A stretch of 6,943 nucleotides of DNA from Candidatus Aenigmatarchaeota archaeon (GTDB lineage Archaea > Aenigmatarchaeota > Aenigmatarchaeia > CG10238-14): assembly GCA_025058005.1 (NCBI GenBank), contig JANXDN010000016.1, forward strand, positions 612-7,554, read 5' to 3'. The first letter of the stretch is position 1. Each line of letters opens with the position of its first letter. The position numbers and the translations under genes were made by a program. The notes below the pieces were generated by a model. It worked only from the letters and a program-made list of their open reading frames with translations. It was not told the origin of the DNA and made no database searches. Positions 5,186 through 6,943 of the stretch are shown here, piece by piece.

Positions 5186-5734
5186 ATGAGAAGAGAAATA
5201 AAGTTGTTGCTTTTAGTAGAGTTTTTGATAGCCATCAGTCTAGGTGTGCTAGGACCTTATTATGCAATTTATGTTGAAAAAGTGTTAAATGACCCATCTT
5301 TAATAGGTTATTCTTATGCAGTTTTTTGGATAACAGTTGGTTTAACAAGTCCTATTTTTGGTAAAATCTCTGACAAGAAGAATAGAAGTTTGCTAATAAT
5401 GATAGGTGGATGCTTGTCTTTCATAGTCTCAATTTCCTATAGCCTCGTTAGTTTTGCTTTTCAGTTATTAATAGTAGAGGTGTTAAATGGTATTGCGACT
5501 GCATGCTTTAACCCAGCTTATAAGGCTTTAACAGCAGAGTTAACGTCAAAAAAGAATAGAGGATTTGAATATGGACTAATAGATAGCATTTCTTACATAA
5601 CATATGGTATAGCCGCTCTTCTTGCTACAGCAATTTTCACTTATTTCGGTTTCAAGTTTCTGTTTATATTCTCAGGTGTTTTTCAGTTCGCTTCGACGTT
5701 GATTTTGACAAAGAAGATTAATGGGATTATTTGA
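5186..5734 (+). CDS. Half-size (six-helix) major facilitator superfamily transporter
   Basis: This encodes a 182-residue membrane protein equivalent to the N-terminal half of an MFS carrier. Helices lie at roughly 7-28, 38-59, 68-88, 90-109, 128-150 and 153-174. MFS motif A sits between helices 2 and 3 as GKISDKKNR (59-67), with its aspartate D63, and a second basic stretch (ELTSKKNRGFEYG, 118-130) follows helix 4. Full MFS proteins have about 400 residues and twelve helices. Here a TGA ends the frame after helix 6, and the next gene, 77 bases on, is rpl12 on the other strand, so there is no second half nearby. Either it works as a dimer of six-helix units or it is a stably maintained fragment; the intact frame, good start signal and complete helix 6 favour a working gene. 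Substrate unknown. A small imperfect hairpin (5738-5757) follows the stop without a T run. Confidence 0.8.
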   Translation: MRREIKLLLLVEFLIAISLGVLGPYYAIYVEKVLNDPSLIGYSYAVFWITVGLTSPIFGKISDKKNRSLLIMIGGCLSFIVSISYSLVSFAFQLLIVEVLNGIATACFNPAYKALTAELTSKKNRGFEYGLIDSISYITYGIAALLATAIFTYFGFKFLFIFSGVFQFASTLILTKKINGII

Positions 5735-5768
5735 GGTATGCTAGTGTGTTAGAGCATTTAAAACCTTT

Positions 5769-5809
5769 AAAAACTAACCAAAACTTCAAAAATAAAAACT
5801 TCATAAAAA
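5769..5809 (-). terminator. T-tract terminator of the rpl10-rpl12 operon
   Basis: Read on the minus strand, the rpl12 stop codon is followed within a few bases by repeated T runs: T5 at 5809-5805, T5 at 5798-5794, T5 at 5792-5788 and T5 at 5773-5769. They sit in a loosely repeated GTTTTTAT/GAAGTTTT pattern. Closely spaced T runs without a stable hairpin are typical archaeal termination signals, and a strongly expressed ribosomal operon would need one before the convergent MFS gene. Confidence 0.6.
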
Positions 5810-5811
5810 CC

Positions 5812-6111
5812 CTATCCAAAGAGGCTTGCCAATCCAGCAACCGCCTCTTCAGCTTCCTTTTTGGTTTCCTGAACCTCTTTCTTTTCTTGCACCTTTGCCT
5901 CACTTGGAGCAGGCGCAGCAGCAACAGCTACCGGCATGGCGGCTTGTTTTATTACTTCACTTATGTTTACACCTTCCAAAGCAGATACCAAGGCTTTTAT
6001 CTTTGCTTCATCAGCCTTTACCCCTGCACTCTCTATCACTCTTTTCACATTTTCTTCGTTAATTTCTTTACCAACAGAGTGAAGCAAAAGTGCGGTGTAT
6101 ATATATTCCAC
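5812..6111 (-). CDS. rpl12: Large-subunit ribosomal protein L12 (archaeal P1-like stalk protein)
   Basis: This encodes a 99-residue stalk protein that binds L10/P0 as dimers and recruits elongation and initiation factor GTPases to the ribosome. Residues 1-58 form the helical dimerisation and P0-binding domain ([15 protein letters not shown] start, typical of archaeal L12). Residues 59-71 are the Ala/Pro-rich hinge ([13 protein letters not shown]), 72-91 a highly charged Lys/Glu stretch, and the C-terminus GLASLFG (93-99) is the conserved factor-binding tail. It is unrelated in sequence to bacterial L7/L12. The start codon is GTG (6111-6109), fixed by the strong Shine-Dalgarno just upstream. 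It begins three bases after the rpl10 stop codon, so the two are translated from one mRNA. Several L12 copies per ribosome are needed, which fits the strong ribosome-binding site. Confidence 0.97.
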   Translation of the reverse strand: MEYIYTALLLHSVGKEINEENVKRVIESAGVKADEAKIKALVSALEGVNISEVIKQAAMPVAVAAAPAPSEAKVQEKKEVQETKKEAEEAVAGLASLFG

Positions 6112-6114
6112 TCT

Positions 6115-6943
6115 TTACACCTCCTTAAGATTTATCTTGGAACTTAATAATTTTGCTATCATATCACCTTTTACTATCAAATCTTCCACTATACCTTTTT
6201 CAAGCAAATTGGCTTCTAAACCTAATGATTTTGCATGCATAAATGCTTTTCGTAACAACAAACTAACATTTTCAGGTGTAACAAACGCGACCTCAACAGA
6301 AAGTTTCAAGGCATCTTGATAAGCTTTTACTAGCTTGCTCTTGTATTCTTCTTCATTCACAGCAAGAAGAGAGTTGTCATAAATTATTCCTTTCTCCCAT
6401 ACAGCCAAGAGATTTACGCCTATTTCCATGGGTTGTATTTCCAGTTTTTTAAGCAAACCTGCAAGCTCAGCAGTTATCACAGAACCTTTCTTAGCAACAA
6501 CAGTTTCTTTGGAAACATGTATCTTACCTTCTTTAACCATAGCTGGTATTTTTGCCCTTTGTAATTCTCCTATTACTGGACCTGCCGGTAATTTTGTCGG
6601 ACCTTCCTTGACCACAATATCATAAGGAGCTATATCACCTTCTTTAGCATAAGTAGGCGTTTTGCTTTTTTCAAAAAGTTTGTAAAGTTTAAAAGGATTT
6701 ATTTTTGTAAAAACCAACACAGGCTGTTTGGGATTATATTCGTAAAGTTTTGACAAATTGTTTAAGTTTAGCTCTGAAAAAGCTTTTTGAATTATCTTCT
6801 TTTTATACATTTTTATTAATACCTCGCCTCTCAGCTCCTTTCTTATTGCCTGCAACTGCTCAGAAGGCATTTTGTAGAGGTCTACGATGCCTACTACAGG
6901 ATATTTTTTCACATTCTCCTTAATCTCTTCCAAGGCTGCTATT
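6115..6943 (-). CDS. rpl10: Large-subunit ribosomal protein L10 (P0/uL10), 5' end outside window
   Basis: This is the stalk base protein that binds 23S rRNA and carries L12 dimers. The frame is open through the window edge (codons for Ile-Ala-Ala-Leu precede EEIKENVKKYPVVG), so the TTG at 6933 is not a start; comparison with Pyrococcus P0 suggests about 8-14 residues are missing. Visible parts, numbered from that Leu as 1: rRNA-binding domain about 1-95 (YPVVGIVDL, NPFKLYKL), the archaeal/eukaryotic insert about 95-180 (GDIAPYDIVVKEGPTKLPAG, then IPAMVKEGKIHV), and the L12-binding helical spine about 195-268 (EYKSKLVKAYQDA, TPENVSLLLRKAFMHA, and a last helix). It then stops at SKINLKEV, without the Ala/Glu-rich tail and GLxxLFG end seen in most archaeal P0. 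It is followed by rpl12 after three bases. rpl11 and rpl1 usually precede it and may lie beyond the window. Confidence 0.96.
   Translation of the reverse strand, partial: IAALEEIKENVKKYPVVGIVDLYKMPSEQLQAIRKELRGEVLIKMYKKKIIQKAFSELNLNNLSKLYEYNPKQPVLVFTKINPFKLYKLFEKSKTPTYAKEGDIAPYDIVVKEGPTKLPAGPVIGELQRAKIPAMVKEGKIHVSKETVVAKKGSVITAELAGLLKKLEIQPMEIGVNLLAVWEKGIIYDNSLLAVNEEEYKSKLVKAYQDALKLSVEVAFVTPENVSLLLRKAFMHAKSLGLEANLLEKGIVEDLIVKGDMIAKLLSSKINLKEV
6118..6126 (-). promoter_or_regulatory. Strong Shine-Dalgarno of rpl12 inside the rpl10 3' end
   Basis: On the minus strand AAGGAGGTG (6126-6118) is a nearly full-length match to the archaeal 16S rRNA 3' end and lies six bases before the GTG start of rpl12. 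It is formed by the last three sense codons of rpl10 (Lys-Glu-Val) and decides the rpl12 start codon. Confidence 0.85.

Noticed and set aside
5146..5277. Small ORF (MDIDEASRLKG..., 43 residues) starting upstream of the MFS gene in another frame
   Set aside because: It overlaps the MFS start out of frame, has no good ribosome-binding site, and its second half is simply the MFS coding sequence read in a shifted frame. It might act as a leader ORF, but nothing supports that.
5731..6147. Open frames on the plus strand across rpl12
   Set aside because: They are antisense to a clear ribosomal protein gene; the Leu/Pro/His/Phe-rich translation is the mirror of L12's Ala/Lys/Glu-rich hinge.
6931..6933. 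TTG as the rpl10 start codon
   Set aside because: The frame remains open to the window edge, and the family has further N-terminal residues before this point, so the gene is 5'-partial, not started here.
1..6943. CRISPR arrays, insertion sequences, toxin-antitoxin or defence modules
   Set aside because: No regularly spaced repeats, transposase-like frame, terminal inverted repeats or paired small toxin/antitoxin genes are visible. The window reads as ordinary chromosomal core.

Overview
The window is a gene-dense, AT-rich stretch of an archaeal chromosome. The archaeal signature comes from a type II methionine aminopeptidase, a Pfu-like family B DNA polymerase, and an archaeal/eukaryotic-type L10 (P0) and L12 (P1-like) pair whose L12 ends in GLASLFG. 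Gaps are short and several promoters look leaderless. A small-genome lineage such as DPANN would fit, but this window alone cannot fix the taxon. I see no mobile element, CRISPR array, tRNA or rRNA, and no gene-free stretch over about 160 bases.

Layout: (1) Bases 1-644, minus strand: the N-terminal 76 residues of a CorA-family metal channel, cut by the window edge and too short to appear as a complete ORF, preceded by a 124-residue predicted zinc metallopeptidase (HELLH). (2) Bases 645-700: a divergent promoter region holding a 15-bp perfect palindrome. (3) Bases 701-973, plus strand: acylphosphatase, meeting methionine aminopeptidase tail to tail with a 7-base gap. (4) Bases 981-4575, minus strand: map, mscL and polB, all in the same direction with gaps of 31-36 bases. 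A good TATA box lies in front of mscL and another in front of polB. (5) Bases 4611-5734, plus strand: an MgtC/SapB-family membrane protein with a hairpin-plus-T8 terminator, then a six-helix half-size MFS transporter. (6) Bases 5812-6943, minus strand: the end of the ribosomal stalk operon. rpl10 (5' end outside the window) is followed by rpl12, whose very strong Shine-Dalgarno lies inside the last codons of rpl10.

Most of this is housekeeping: replication (polB), N-terminal methionine removal (map), the translation-factor-recruiting stalk (rpl10/rpl12), osmotic safety (mscL), and small membrane and ion proteins. I found no convincing new multi-gene system. Points worth a second look are the uncharacterised HELLH peptidase, the palindrome in the acyP/peptidase promoter region, substitutions in the polymerase's uracil-sensing pocket, a P0 protein lacking the usual acidic C-terminal tail, the MscL pore substitutions, and the half-size MFS protein. 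Comparisons with Pyrococcus and E. coli homologues rest on recalled reference sequences, not on a search.
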